This document shows, piece after piece, positions 40,141-50,700 of a stretch of 64,000 nt of DNA. A program made the position numbers and the translations under genes. The notes beneath the pieces are model-generated. The model searched no databases. It saw only the letters and a program-made list of their open reading frames with translations, and had not been told where the DNA came from. The DNA lies in contig CP073744.1 in the NCBI GenBank assembly GCA_024397955.1, positions 806,001 through 870,000 on the forward strand. The letters run 5' to 3'. This stretch comes from a bacterium SCSIO 12696 (GTDB lineage: Bacteria > Pseudomonadota > Gammaproteobacteria > Pseudomonadales > Porticoccaceae). Within the stretch, counting starts at the first letter, position 1; every line of letters begins with the position of its first letter.

Positions 40141-40809
40141 ATGAAAACAATGAAAAAAATTGATGCGGTACTTTTTGACCTGGATGGCACTTTACTGGAC
40201 ACCGCTCTGGATTTTACTGATGTGGTGAATCAGCTTTTGCAGGAAGAACATCGCGCCACTATGGATTATTCCCAAGTGCGCAGCGCAGTTTCTCACGGCT
40301 CTGTCGGGCTGATCGAAACCGCCTTTCAGCTATCCAGCGACGATCCCGGTTTTGACCCTTTGCGACAGCGCTTGCTGGACTTATATATCAACGCTCTAAC
40401 CAATAAAACCCGGCTGTTTCCGGGCTTGGAAGCACTGCTAAACCGCTTGGGTGAGGACGACATTCCCTGGGGCATTGTCACCAACAAACCCGTGCTCTAT
40501 ACCACCCCTATCATTAAAGGTTTGGGGTTAAAACCCGCAGCGGTCGTCTGTCCGGATCACGTATCCAACACCAAGCCACACCCGGAGTCCGTCTATTTAG
40601 CCTGTCAACATATTGGCTGCCAGGCAGAGAATACCGTAATGATCGGCGACCATTTACGGGATGTAGAAGCTGGCCGCAATGCAAATGCAATCACCATCGC
40701 TGCCGCCTACGGCTATCTGAATGCGGACGAAGACGCCAGTAGCTGGCAGGCAAACTACATTGCCCACCGCTCCGAAGACTTACTGCCTATTTTGGAAACA
40801 TTGTTATGA
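40141..40809 (+). CDS. mupP: HAD phosphatase MupP/Gph-like
   Basis: A 222-residue HAD hydrolase with DLDGTLLDT near 13-21 (nucleophile Asp), the VTNKP motif near 118 and GDHLRDVEAGRNA near 183. In Pseudomonas the gene at this position (between ubiG and yciK) is MupP, the N-acetylmuramate-6-phosphate phosphatase of peptidoglycan recycling. Gene order supports that role over phosphoglycolate phosphatase. It overlaps yciK by ATGA. Confidence 0.88.
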   Translation: MKTMKKIDAVLFDLDGTLLDTALDFTDVVNQLLQEEHRATMDYSQVRSAVSHGSVGLIETAFQLSSDDPGFDPLRQRLLDLYINALTNKTRLFPGLEALLNRLGEDDIPWGIVTNKPVLYTTPIIKGLGLKPAAVVCPDHVSNTKPHPESVYLACQHIGCQAENTVMIGDHLRDVEAGRNANAITIAAAYGYLNADEDASSWQANYIAHRSEDLLPILETLL

Positions 40810-41564
40810 CACATAACTCCACTGCAAAAAACTACCAGGCAGCCAACAACTGCTTGGCTAATCGCATTATTGTGGTAACCGGCGCTGGCGATGGCATTGG
40901 CCGCACTGCGGCACTGACCTTTGCCAATTACGGCGCAGAAATTATTCTGGTGGGCAGAACGGTGGCAAAACTGGAGCGAGTGTACGATGAAATTATTGCT
41001 GCCGGCGGCCTTCAGCCAGCCATTTATCCGCTGGATCTGGAGGGGGCAACGGAAGACCACTACGCCGAAATGGCAGCAAAGCTATTCGATGAATTTGGCC
41101 GTATCGATGGCCTGCTTCACAACGCCGGGTTACTGGGCCAACGTACGCCCATTGCCAACTACAAACTCAGCACTTGGCAGCAAGTCATGCAAGTAAACGT
41201 CACCGCCGCATTCGCCATGACTAAAGCCCTGCTGCCACTGCTGGAAAAGTCTGAAGACGCATCAGTGGTATTCACCAGCTCCGGTGTAGGCCGCTCAGGT
41301 CGCGCCTACTGGGGAGCCTATTCGGTGTCAAAATTCGCTACCGAAGGCATGGCCCAGGTATTGGCTGAGGAAGTGGAAGGTGTCGGAAACATCAAAGTGA
41401 ACTGCATTAACCCCGGCGCCACACGCACTGCAATGCGCGCTGGCGCTTACCCGGCAGAAGATCCTGGTAGTTTGCCTGAACCAGAAGAGATTATGCCTAC
41501 TTACCTGTATTTGATGGGGGCGGATAGTAAAGGCGTTTCTGGGCAAAGTTTGGATGCGCAGTAA
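40806..41564 (+). CDS. yciK: YciK-type short-chain dehydrogenase
   Basis: A 252-residue SDR with the cofactor loop TGAGDGIGRTAAL near 25-37, LHNAGLLGQRTP near 101 and the catalytic serine in FTSSGVGRSG with YSVSKFATEG near 178. It matches YciK, whose substrate is unknown. Overlap with mupP shows coupling and matches the P. aeruginosa order ubiG-mupP-yciK. Confidence 0.92.
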   Translation: MTHNSTAKNYQAANNCLANRIIVVTGAGDGIGRTAALTFANYGAEIILVGRTVAKLERVYDEIIAAGGLQPAIYPLDLEGATEDHYAEMAAKLFDEFGRIDGLLHNAGLLGQRTPIANYKLSTWQQVMQVNVTAAFAMTKALLPLLEKSEDASVVFTSSGVGRSGRAYWGAYSVSKFATEGMAQVLAEEVEGVGNIKVNCINPGATRTAMRAGAYPAEDPGSLPEPEEIMPTYLYLMGADSKGVSGQSLDAQ

Positions 41565-41590
41565 AACGACAAATAAAAAATGAAAAATAA

Positions 41591-41620
41591 AAAAACGGGA
41601 GATTTTCATCTCCCGTTTTT
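41591..41620. terminator. Bidirectional terminator between yciK and the TonB receptor gene
   Basis: Perfect twelve-base inverted repeat AAAAACGGGAGA/TCTCCCGTTTTT with a six-base loop, flanked by A and T runs on both strands. It lies between two convergent genes. Confidence 0.92.
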
Positions 41621-41633
41621 GTTCTTACCTGAT

Positions 41634-44084
41634 TTAAAACTTAACCGTTGCCTGAATCGCCACACTGCGATCACGGTTGATAAAGCCGTAGTAGGCGTTA
41701 CCACTACCCTGAGTAAACAGACTTGCCAAAGGGGCATCACCGCCAAAGTTAATCACTTCCTCATCCGTGAGGTTACGCCCCAATAACGACACTTCCCACT
41801 TGCCATCGCTGGGACCGAAGCCAATTCGGGCATTCACTTCGGTGTAGGCGTCTTGCACATTGCGCGGATCCAAGGTGGGGTTGAACAAATACTCATCTAC
41901 GAACAGTACATCCACAGTAGTTCGCAGTTGGTAATTATCCAGTACGGTGGTGGTGTGATCCGCCACAAAGGTTGCGCGCCATTCCGGGGTGTACTCACGG
42001 GGAGAACCAGCAACACTACACAGACCGAGAGCTGGATTCGTCACGGAGCCTGGGTCAGTTACCTGTTGGCCAAAGAAGCACTGGCTGTCGTCAAAGCTGT
42101 CGTACTCAAAGTCCAGATAGGACAGAGAGCTGCTCAGCACCAAGCCGTCGGTTGCTTGCAGACGCCCTTCCAGTTCAAACCCACGAATCGTCGCTTCTGC
42201 TGCGTTGGTGACGTTAAAGCCCAGAGTACCGTCGAACTGAGACACTTGCAGGTCTTCGTAGTCGGTAAAGAAAATCGAACCATTCAGCTCCGCCGCGCCT
42301 TCCAGCAAAGTGAGCTTGGTGCCCAACTCAAAATTGGTGGCTTCTTCTTCTTCAAACTCGAAGCTACCTACGATATCACGAACAACTGGCGTAGAACCCG
42401 GAACAGGAATTACCTGTACTGCATTTACAACCGCTGGGTCTGGGTTACCATTGGAGCGCACATCAAAACCGCCAGATTTAAACCCTCTGGTCCAGCTTGC
42501 ATAAAAAAGTGAGTCTTCATTGGCTTGCCATTCAAGAGTTAACTGAGGTGTAAATGAATTTTCATCGCGATCACCATTAATAGTGTCGTAAGCCTCGATA
42601 GCAACAAAGCCAAAAATGCCATTTAATGCGGGGTTAGCCGCACCGAAGTCAGTACCAGCCGCATCGGAGTGGAATTGGCGGCGGGAGGCTTGCTTATCTT
42701 CGCTTGTGTAACGCCCACCAGCAGTTAGGCTCAAGGTTTCCGTCAATCCCCAAGTACCCTGGAAGAAGACTGCTAATACTTCTGCATCTTGATTAAAGGT
42801 ACGCGAGCTGGATGCCCCTGGTAAAAATGGTGCAGCTGGCCCAAGAAGAGCACCCAACGCCGGAATCAACAAACTGTCTGTGGGAATAAACAAACGGTCA
42901 TTAAAATTCAGTTCACTGTCTTGGTAGTAAATGCCAGTGATGTATTCAAAGGTTTCACTGGCCGGTGAGGTGAGGCGAATTTCCTGGCTGAATTGTTCGA
43001 AGCTTTCGTCGCCGAATGCCTGAAACAGAGAAGCGCCAGTAAAGTCACAGTCGCACAGCTCGGAGTGGTCGTATTCAAACCAACCGCTGGTAAAGGTAAG
43101 TTCGTGTTCACCCACCTGGTAATCCAGCTCCACCACATAGCTGTCTACAGTATCGCTGCTGTTGTCGCCATTAGAGTCACGTACTCTGTCCAGATCACCA
43201 TCAATTGACTGCCCAAAACCACCAAGTGCTGGGGGAGCGGTTAGTACCGTTAGGTAATCGACCCCCCCAGGCAGAGCTACAGGATCAAACAATTCAATAT
43301 TGCGGCCTTCCACATCAAACTCGGTGCGCTCGGCTTTGAAGTACAGAGACAGGTTGTCGTTGATGTCCCACTCCACGCCCAGGCGGAATACTTGCTCGTC
43401 TTCGCCTTTTTCATCTCTGTCCAGCAATGTATTGCGCACAAAGCCGTCGGTGCTGCGGTCCATCAATGCCAGGCGAGCGCGCACGGTATCGGACAGAGCG
43501 CCGGAGGCCACAAAGCGTAATTCCTGTTCGTTGTCGCCGGGCTCGTAGAGTGCGGAGATGGAACCTTCAAACTCCTCCGTGGGACGGGCGGAGTTGATGC
43601 TGATGGCACCGCCGATGCTGTTTTTACCAAACAGCGTGCCCTGAGGGCCGCGCAATACTTCCAGACGTTCCACATCCAGGAAAGGCGCACGACTCACGGC
43701 AGCGCGGCCGTAGTAAACGCCATCTACGTACTGACCAACGGATTGCTCAAAGCCCTGGTTGATACCAGAACTGATACCGCGAATGGTAATGGTAGAGCCA
43801 ATGCCGGTTTGGTTCATACTGAAATTTGGCACATAGGCCGTGAGCTTTTCCAAGTTGGTAATGCTGGTATTGGCCAGCTTTTCACCACTTACTGTGTTTA
43901 CGGAGATGGGAACACTTTGCAGGCTTTCAGGCCTTTTTTGGGCGGTAGAGACGATCTCTTCCAACACGCCTGCCCGACGATCTTTTTGGTCCTCTGCTGC
44001 AATGCTACTGGTGGCAATTGCGGCGATACAAACAGCTAATGATTTGCGATAGAACCCTCGACTAACACACATTGAACTCAACAT
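41634..44084 (-). CDS. TonB-dependent outer-membrane receptor
   Basis: An 816-residue outer-membrane active transporter. It has a signal peptide (hydrophobic core about 16-28, SSIAA), a plug domain with VDGVYYGRAAV near 120, VERLEVLRGPQGTLFGKNSIGGAI near 137-160, and a beta-barrel ending in an aromatic residue (VAIQATVKF). The plug pattern is that of the large receptor class common in marine gammaproteobacteria. The substrate is unknown. The ATG at 44084 has GGAG nine bases upstream. It stands alone, with no transport partner beside it. Confidence 0.9.
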   Translation of the reverse strand: MLSSMCVSRGFYRKSLAVCIAAIATSSIAAEDQKDRRAGVLEEIVSTAQKRPESLQSVPISVNTVSGEKLANTSITNLEKLTAYVPNFSMNQTGIGSTITIRGISSGINQGFEQSVGQYVDGVYYGRAAVSRAPFLDVERLEVLRGPQGTLFGKNSIGGAISINSARPTEEFEGSISALYEPGDNEQELRFVASGALSDTVRARLALMDRSTDGFVRNTLLDRDEKGEDEQVFRLGVEWDINDNLSLYFKAERTEFDVEGRNIELFDPVALPGGVDYLTVLTAPPALGGFGQSIDGDLDRVRDSNGDNSSDTVDSYVVELDYQVGEHELTFTSGWFEYDHSELCDCDFTGASLFQAFGDESFEQFSQEIRLTSPASETFEYITGIYYQDSELNFNDRLFIPTDSLLIPALGALLGPAAPFLPGASSSRTFNQDAEVLAVFFQGTWGLTETLSLTAGGRYTSEDKQASRRQFHSDAAGTDFGAANPALNGIFGFVAIEAYDTINGDRDENSFTPQLTLEWQANEDSLFYASWTRGFKSGGFDVRSNGNPDPAVVNAVQVIPVPGSTPVVRDIVGSFEFEEEEATNFELGTKLTLLEGAAELNGSIFFTDYEDLQVSQFDGTLGFNVTNAAEATIRGFELEGRLQATDGLVLSSSLSYLDFEYDSFDDSQCFFGQQVTDPGSVTNPALGLCSVAGSPREYTPEWRATFVADHTTTVLDNYQLRTTVDVLFVDEYLFNPTLDPRNVQDAYTEVNARIGFGPSDGKWEVSLLGRNLTDEEVINFGGDAPLASLFTQGSGNAYYGFINRDRSVAIQATVKF

Positions 44085-44327
44085 ACCCACTAACTCCGCT
44101 TCTACTTATTGATAATAATGGATGTTTCAACCACACCTCTATTATGTCGATTGGCTTAGGGACAATGGAGTTCCCTCAGGTCTGTGACCAACCGGTATCG
44201 TTATTGTTGTGGCTGTAGCAGTACTGTATTGAGTGTATCTATGGGGGAGTCAGGGAGCAAACATAAATTTGTAACAAATAGAATGTATTGGCCTGAGAAA
44301 ATACCTGCCAAAACTGGGCATTTTTAA

Positions 44328-45182
44328 TTAATGGCGGCGACGCCCTTTGGCGCGCAAACGCTCTTCCTGGCGCTGGCGCTTCTTGCGTTCCTCTGGAGAA
44401 GGCATGGCAACGCGTACATTGTCAATGCCAGCTTGCTGGCAAAGCGCTTTAATGTCTCTGGGCTCCAAATCAATCCACTGCCCTTCGCGCAAAAACGATG
44501 GGAAAAAGATAGGGCCGAAACGAACTCGCTTGAGGCGATTCACTTCAACACCTTGAGATTCCCAAAGACGGCGTACTTCACGGTTTCGGCCCTCCATCAG
44601 GGCAACCGTAAACCAGCGATTTGCCCCGTTAACTTCGCCGGGAACGATATCGGTAAATTTGGCCACACCGTCATCCAGCAGCACCCCTTCGGCCAATTTT
44701 TTAAGGCTGTCTTCGGGGACTTGGCCATGCACTCTGACCAGATATTCCCGATCAATATTGCTGCTGGGGTGCATCAGTTTATTGGCCAACTCACCATTAT
44801 TGGTAAACAACAGCAGACCGCTGGTGTTGATATCCAAACGGCCGACGGAGACCCAGCGCTCCCCCTGAAGTTTGGGTAAGCGCTCAAAAACCGTGGTTCG
44901 ACCCTCGGGATCATTGCGAGTGCAAATTTCCCCGCTTGGTTTGTTGTACAGCAACACACGAGTGCGACTGTTATCTTGGTTACGGTTCAAGGTTTTACCG
45001 TCAACCTGAATCGCGTCATCAACGGATACACGATCACCTAGCTTGGCCACTTGGCCATTCACCACAACACGGCCATCAGCAATCCACTGCTCCATGGCTC
45101 GGCGAGATCCAAAACCACTGGCCGCCAGCACTTTTTGCAGCTTTTCTGTGACGACTGTGGCGCTACCATTAACTTCAGGCAT
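44328..45182 (-). CDS. rluB: RluB, 23S rRNA pseudouridine-2605 synthase
   Basis: RluB makes pseudouridine 2605 in 23S rRNA. The 284-residue protein has an N-terminal S4 domain (EKLQKVLAASGFGSRRAMEQWI) and a RsuA-type catalytic core with GRLDINTSGLLLFTNNGEL (catalytic Asp) and GRNREVRRLWESQG. The ATG at 45182, with GAGGAGAAG upstream, overlaps scpB by eight bases; the open frame continues upstream to 45257 but without support. The basic C-terminal tail is typical. Confidence 0.95.
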   Translation of the reverse strand: MPEVNGSATVVTEKLQKVLAASGFGSRRAMEQWIADGRVVVNGQVAKLGDRVSVDDAIQVDGKTLNRNQDNSRTRVLLYNKPSGEICTRNDPEGRTTVFERLPKLQGERWVSVGRLDINTSGLLLFTNNGELANKLMHPSSNIDREYLVRVHGQVPEDSLKKLAEGVLLDDGVAKFTDIVPGEVNGANRWFTVALMEGRNREVRRLWESQGVEVNRLKRVRFGPIFFPSFLREGQWIDLEPRDIKALCQQAGIDNVRVAMPSPEERKKRQRQEERLRAKGRRRH

Positions 45183-45951
45183 CGCCGTGCTTCTCCTCAT
45201 CGTCGCCATCTGGGGTGTCCGGTGCCTGAAGTGAAGGCTCATCCACGGGTTCGACACTCAACCCGTCGGGCTGACTTGCATGAGTCTCATCGACATTTAT
45301 TTCATCGATAGTGTTCTCATCTGTATTAGTCTCATCCAGATTGGCCTGATCCGCATTTTCTGGGTCTTCACCGCCCGCTGGCTGGGGCTCGTCAATATCA
45401 AGGCTCAACTCAGGGTCGATCTCCTCCAAATCGCGGATATCACCCAAGGTCGGCAACTCCTCCAGACTGGCGAGGTTAAAATAATCGAGAAACTGTTTGG
45501 TGGTGGCATACAGTGACGGCCTGCCAGGCACATCCCGGTGACCAACAACCCGCACCCACTCCCGTTCTTGCAGGGTTTTCATAATATGAGAGCTCACCGA
45601 AACACCGCGAATTTCTTCAATATCACCACGAGTAATCGGCTGCCGATAAGCAATCAAAGACAAGGTTTCCAGCATGGCGCGGGAGTATTTCTGTGGCTTT
45701 TCTTCCCAAAGACGATTGACCCATTGAGCCAATTCCTGACGCACCTGAAAACGATAGCCACTGGAGACTTTTTTCAGCTCAAAACCACGCCCGGCGCAGT
45801 CCACAGCCACTTCCTCCAAAGCCGCGCGGATATCGTCACGACTGGGGCAAGCGTCTTCTTCAAAGAGCTGCTCGATATGTTGCACATCCAGCGGCCGTGC
45901 GGCGGCCAATAAGGCACCTTCAATAATATTTTTCAGTCGAGTAATATCCAT
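45175..45951 (-). CDS. scpB: ScpB, condensin-associated segregation protein
   Basis: ScpB works with ScpA and SMC-type proteins in chromosome folding. The 258 residues contain two winged-helix domains (about 1-85 and 90-165), with LSLIAYRQPITRGDIEEIRGV near 95-115 and a VVGHRDVPGRPSLYATT segment. The C-terminal 80 residues are very acidic and low in complexity, with D-E-x-N/T motifs. I chose the ATG at 45951; a TTG at 45984 would overlap scpA by four bases. Confidence 0.93.
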   Translation of the reverse strand: MDITRLKNIIEGALLAAARPLDVQHIEQLFEEDACPSRDDIRAALEEVAVDCAGRGFELKKVSSGYRFQVRQELAQWVNRLWEEKPQKYSRAMLETLSLIAYRQPITRGDIEEIRGVSVSSHIMKTLQEREWVRVVGHRDVPGRPSLYATTKQFLDYFNLASLEELPTLGDIRDLEEIDPELSLDIDEPQPAGGEDPENADQANLDETNTDENTIDEINVDETHASQPDGLSVEPVDEPSLQAPDTPDGDDEEKHGDA

Positions 45952-45980
45952 GAATTTGCTGCAGTCTGGTTTTTGAGCCG

Positions 45981-46811
45981 TCAAGAAGAGCGGGCTTTTA
46001 CATGAATGGGGCCAAAGAGTTCGCTTTGAACGATCTCTACCAGAGATTCCTTAATCAATTCCATCACCGCGAGGAAAGTCGTGACAACACCTACCTTTCC
46101 TTCCTGGGCAGTAAACAAGCTAACAAAGGGTACAAACTGCTTACCTCGCAAGCGTTCCAGAACTTCGGTCATACGCTCGCGTGTCGACAGCAATTCTCGC
46201 TGTACTTGATGGCTTTCGAACATCTCCGCACGACGCATCACTTCAGCCAGTGAGAGCAACAGCTCTTGCATCGTCACCTCCGGATGAGGGCGTTCACAAT
46301 GGCGGTCCGGCTCTTTCGCGGATGCAATGAAGACATCTCGCTCTACCCGTGGCAAGGCATCCATATCTTCAGCCGCCCGCTTAAAACGTTCGTATTCCTG
46401 AAGGCGCCGAATCAGCTCGGCGCGCGGATCGTCTTCATCTTCAACTTCTTCCTGGCGAGGCAGCAACATGCGCGACTTGATCTCTGCCAGCATCGCCGCC
46501 ATAAGCAGGTACTCTGCCGCCAGTTCAAAGTGCATGGCCTCCATCAACTCGATATAAGCCATGTACTGGCGGGTGATTTCAGCAACGTTGATTTCCAGAA
46601 TATCGATGTTCTGCCGCTTAATCAGGTAGAGCAGTAAATCCAGTGGCCCCTCAAAGGCCTCTAGGATCACTTCCAGTGCTTCCGGCGGAATGTAGAGATC
46701 TTTGGGCAGCTCGGTAAATGCCTCGCCATAAACCATGGCAAAGGGCATTTCTTCCTGGCTGGGAAGCTGTTGTTCGTGAGGCTCCGCCTCAGCAGTGGGA
46801 TTCTGGTTCAC
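45981..46811 (-). CDS. scpA: ScpA, condensin-associated kleisin
   Basis: ScpA is the kleisin subunit linking SMC heads. The core shows FEGPLDLLLYLIKRQNIDIL followed by EITRQYMAYIELM and MLAEIKSRMLLP, with a C-terminal winged helix ending near VQSELFGPIHV. The start is uncertain: GTG at 46811 gives an N-terminal extension like that of Pseudomonas ScpA; ATG at 46748 has AGGA upstream; a frame from 46856 overlaps a TATAAT-like box. It precedes scpB by 29 bases. Confidence 0.92.
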   Translation of the reverse strand: MNQNPTAEAEPHEQQLPSQEEMPFAMVYGEAFTELPKDLYIPPEALEVILEAFEGPLDLLLYLIKRQNIDILEINVAEITRQYMAYIELMEAMHFELAAEYLLMAAMLAEIKSRMLLPRQEEVEDEDDPRAELIRRLQEYERFKRAAEDMDALPRVERDVFIASAKEPDRHCERPHPEVTMQELLLSLAEVMRRAEMFESHQVQRELLSTRERMTEVLERLRGKQFVPFVSLFTAQEGKVGVVTTFLAVMELIKESLVEIVQSELFGPIHVKARSS

Positions 46812-46920
46812 GCAATACACCGGCAAAATTAAGGGGGTGATTATACAGTGAACCAAGGGCGAGCCCTAGAGGTGTTAGTTCTTATTGACGCGGCAACAAA
46901 CCAAATGGAGCGTTAATAAT

Positions 46921-47062
46921 TCGGCATATAGATGTGCCGACGCCGACACAGTCGGCGAGAGCCCAATAAAATCAAGACTTTAGCATCTAAGTAAGTCGCG
47001 CAACATCACTGCACTTTATTGGGCGATAATTATTTATGTGAGGAATCACATAAATAATTATC
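46921..47062. repeat. Cluster of four inverted repeats between scpA and the Sua5/YciO gene
   Basis: Four consecutive self-complementary elements fill this spacer: TCGGCA/TGCCGA (46921-46940), CGCCGAC/GTCGGCG (46941-46957), GCCCAATAAA/TTTATTGGGC (46961-46970 with 47015-47024), and a perfect 16-base inverted repeat with a six-base loop (47025-47062). The last begins four bases after the sua5 stop codon. It has no T tract, so it is not a standard terminator. It may be a structured RNA, a repeat element or a cruciform-forming site. Confidence 0.8.
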
Positions 47063-47065
47063 AGG

Positions 47066-47692
47066 TTAGGAGTCGTCAAACAAACTCAGGTCACCCATCC
47101 CCCGGCGCAGAATCACTGGGGTGTCATCAGTAAGATCGACCACCGATGTGGGCTCCAGACCGCAGTAACCACCATCAATTACCAGATCGACGCGGTGTTC
47201 CAGCAGATCGCGAATATCGTAGGGGTCTGTCAGCGGGTATTCGTCTCCCGGGAGCTGCAAGGTGACACTCATTAAAGGCTCACCCAGCTCTTGCAACAGC
47301 GCCAGAGCAACCGCGTTGGCGGGAACCCGCAAACCCACGGTTTTTCGCTTAGGATGCATCAGGCGTCGGGGCACCTCAGAGGTCGCCTGCAACACAAAAG
47401 TATACGGCCCTGGCGTCAGCCCCTTAAGCAGCCGGAAACGCACGTTATCTACTTTAGCGTAACTGGCCAGCTCCGATAAATCGCGGCACACCAATGTGAA
47501 ATTGTGGCGTTTTTCCAGCTGGCGGATAGCACGAATTTTATCCAGCGCGGCTTTGTCACCAATATGGCAACCCAGCGCATAGGCAGAATCTGTGGGGTAA
47601 GCGATCACACCACCAGCACGGATAATTTCCACTGCCTGGCGAACCAGGCGAGCTTGGGGGTTATCGGGGTGTATAGAGAAAAACTGGCTCAT
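47066..47692 (-). CDS. Sua5/YciO/YrdC-family protein
   Basis: A 208-residue YrdC-fold protein related to L-threonylcarbamoyladenylate synthase, which starts t6A tRNA modification. It shows GGVIAYPTDSAYALGCHIGDK near 27-47, RHNFTLVCRDLSELA near 65 and LRVPANAVALALL near 125. It resembles YciO more than TsaC, because the same neighbours (scpA, scpB, rluB) occur in Pseudomonas and YciO is the usual member there. YciO function is less certain. Confidence 0.88.
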   Translation of the reverse strand: MSQFFSIHPDNPQARLVRQAVEIIRAGGVIAYPTDSAYALGCHIGDKAALDKIRAIRQLEKRHNFTLVCRDLSELASYAKVDNVRFRLLKGLTPGPYTFVLQATSEVPRRLMHPKRKTVGLRVPANAVALALLQELGEPLMSVTLQLPGDEYPLTDPYDIRDLLEHRVDLVIDGGYCGLEPTSVVDLTDDTPVILRRGMGDLSLFDDS

Positions 47693-47750
47693 GAACCAAC
47701 GGCAGCAGTAGCAACAAAGGGCGCACAGTGTATAGAAATCCCCAGCGATG

Positions 47751-50700
47751 TCACGCCTGCGGAGTTTCCGCCTCTGGCTGCCTATTCAACGTCGGCAAAA
47801 ATTGCTCGCTCAGCTGTTCAGCGGGAATCGCTTTACTGAACAAATAGCCCTGCAGCAAATTGCAACCCAACTCTTGCAGGATCCCCTGCTGCTCTTCTGT
47901 TTCCACGCCTTCGGCAACCGTTTCCAAACCCAGGTTATCTGCCAGAGCAATAATCCCGGCGACAATAGCGCGGCCAGATTTGTCATTCTCATCAAGGTCA
48001 TTGATAAACACCCGGTCAATCTTCAACGTATCAACGGGTAAATGTTTGAGGTAGTTAAAGGAAGAATAACCGCTGCCAAAATCATCGATGGCCAAGGTAA
48101 TGCCAGTGGCTTTGATGTCATTGAGACTGTCGATAATGTGATGCTGTTCTTCCAACAGCATGCTTTCCGTAATCTCCAACTCCAATAAGCTGGGAGGCAC
48201 CTTAAATTCTTTCAAGGTAGATTCTATACGTGCTTGCAATCCTTCTGCCTGCACTTCACGGCCGGAAATATTTACCGCTACTTTCAATTCAGAACCCTGC
48301 AAACACCACTCGCGAATTTGCTTACAGGCCGCTCGCAGCACCCAGTCCCCAAGCTCTGCAATTAACCCGGATTCCTCCGCCAGAGGAATAAATTTATCTG
48401 GCATGAGTAAACCGCGCTGCGGATGTTGCCAGCGCACCAGGGCTTCTGCAGAACGAAGTTGCCCTGTCTGGGCATCAACTTTTGGCTGGTAGTACAGCCG
48501 CAAATGATCCTGCTCCAAAGCCTGGCGCAGCTCTCGCTCCAGTTCCAGGCGGCGATACACCTCGTCTTCCATGCCCTGCTCGTAAAAACAATAGCTGTTG
48601 CCCTTTTCCTTGGCGCGAAACATTGCGGAGTCAGCGTGTTTTATCAGCGCACCCACATCTTCACCATCTGCTGGCGACAGAGAAATCCCCACACTGGTGG
48701 TTATAAACATTTTTTGCTGCAGGAATACAAAGGGTTCGCTGAGGCTATCGCAAATTTTCTGAGCCACCATGGCTGCCACATTGGCGTTGTGCAGCCCTTC
48801 CAATACTACCGTAAATTCATCACCGCCCAAGCGAGCGACAAAGTCTTGCTCGCGCAAACAACGACGTATTCGATCAGCCACTGCTTTCAGTAATAGATCC
48901 CCAGCATCGTGCCCCAAAGAATCGTTGATCATTTTGAAACGATCCAAATCAAGGAACAACACGGCCACCATTTCACCGTTCAATAACGCTCGGTTAATCA
49001 TTGGCCTCAGCTGTTGCATCAAGCTGGCCCGGTTTGGCAGGCCAGTCAATGGGTCGTGATAAGCCATCTTTTTAACGTGTTGTTCGGCTTTACTGGCTTG
49101 CAACAAGCGTGCTACGCGCTGGCGCATCACTGAAAAATGAATGGGCTTGGGGATGTAGTCACTGGCACCGGCGGTAAACGCCTTGACAATGGATTTCTCA
49201 TCTTCGAGGCCGGTGATCATCAAAATCGGAATGTCGGTGCCATTGGGCAAGTCGCGAATCTGCTCACAGGCTTGAAAACCATCGATCTCTGGCATTAGGG
49301 CATCAATCAAAATAAGGTCTGGCATATTACGGCGGCAAATAGCAACAGCGTGTTCACCATTGCTGGCCTCATCAATGCTGTAGTCATCCGCTTCCAGAGC
49401 ATTGCGCAGCGCCATGCGCATGGATCGGTCGTCATCGGCAATAAGCACACTGTAGCCTGCCCCGGCCCGCTTCACCTTTTGAACACTGCTTTCTTCATCG
49501 CTGAGCTGCTGTTCCAGAGCACGGCTCAGCTCGCGGTAAGCAGCGATCAACTGAGCCACCTGGCTATCAATATCTTCCAGCTGACTGTTAGTCGCCACTT
49601 CTTCAATATGCCGACTTAAGGCAACAAGCCGATCCGCACCAAAGTTAGAGGCGCTGCCTTTGAGCATATGCGCCAGCTCTTTAACTTGCTTGTCGTCACG
49701 GTCGGCCGCTGCGTGTTTCAGGGACTGCAGATAAACTGGTGTATCCTCCAAAAACGCCTTAATCATAGAGTCCACGACTTCGCCGACACTGTGACGCAAC
49801 TCATCCATAACCGCCAAATCCAGAGTCACATCCATTGATGGCTGGCCGGCTGCTTTCACAGGCACAGCTGTACTTTGTTTGTGCTGACTGCCAAACCACT
49901 CTTTTAATGTCGCTTGCAAATCCTTTAAACGCAGTGGTTTGGGCAAGAAGTCATCCATACCAGCCTCTCGGCAACGCTCTTCCTCGCCTTCGCTGGTATT
50001 GGCAGTCATAGCGATAATAGGCAGAGCATTTTTACCGTCTTCAAGGCGACGTATGCGAGCAGTTGCCTCATAGCCATCCATCACTGGCATTTGGCAATCC
50101 ATGAACACTAAGTCCGGCTGATTGCGCACCACAATATTCAGTGCCTGCTCACCACTTTCAGCCATCAGCACTTCACAGCCCAAACGCTCCAACATACCAA
50201 CAGCAACCTGTTGATTGGCACGATTATCATCGGCAACCAGTACTTTTTTACCAAAGTATTCCAGCAGCTTTTCTGACGCAGCCGACGAATCTGAAGGTAC
50301 CTGAGTAACACCAGCCAAATTGCGCAAGGTTTCATAAAGTACGCCAGTGCGCAGGGGCTTGGTCAATTGAATGACAGCGTCCGGATAAAGCGCTTCGTAC
50401 TCACTCCAGGGATTGACCAAAACCACCAAAGTCATTTGGCTTGATGACGGTTCGTCGCTGAGCAGCTTGATAAAATCCAGTGCTTTAATGCCAGCCAGCT
50501 CTTCGTCCATCACCAACACATGAAACGGCTGCGTACTGATCAAGCTCTCACGCACCGCATCAAGAGCACCCATGCCATTTTGCAATGCTGTGTGCTGCAC
50601 TCCCCATGCGCCAAAGCGAGTAGCAAGGAACTCTTTAACCGCATTACTGCTATTCACCGAGAGTACTCGCAAGTTACTAAACTCTTTGGGTAATTTTTTA

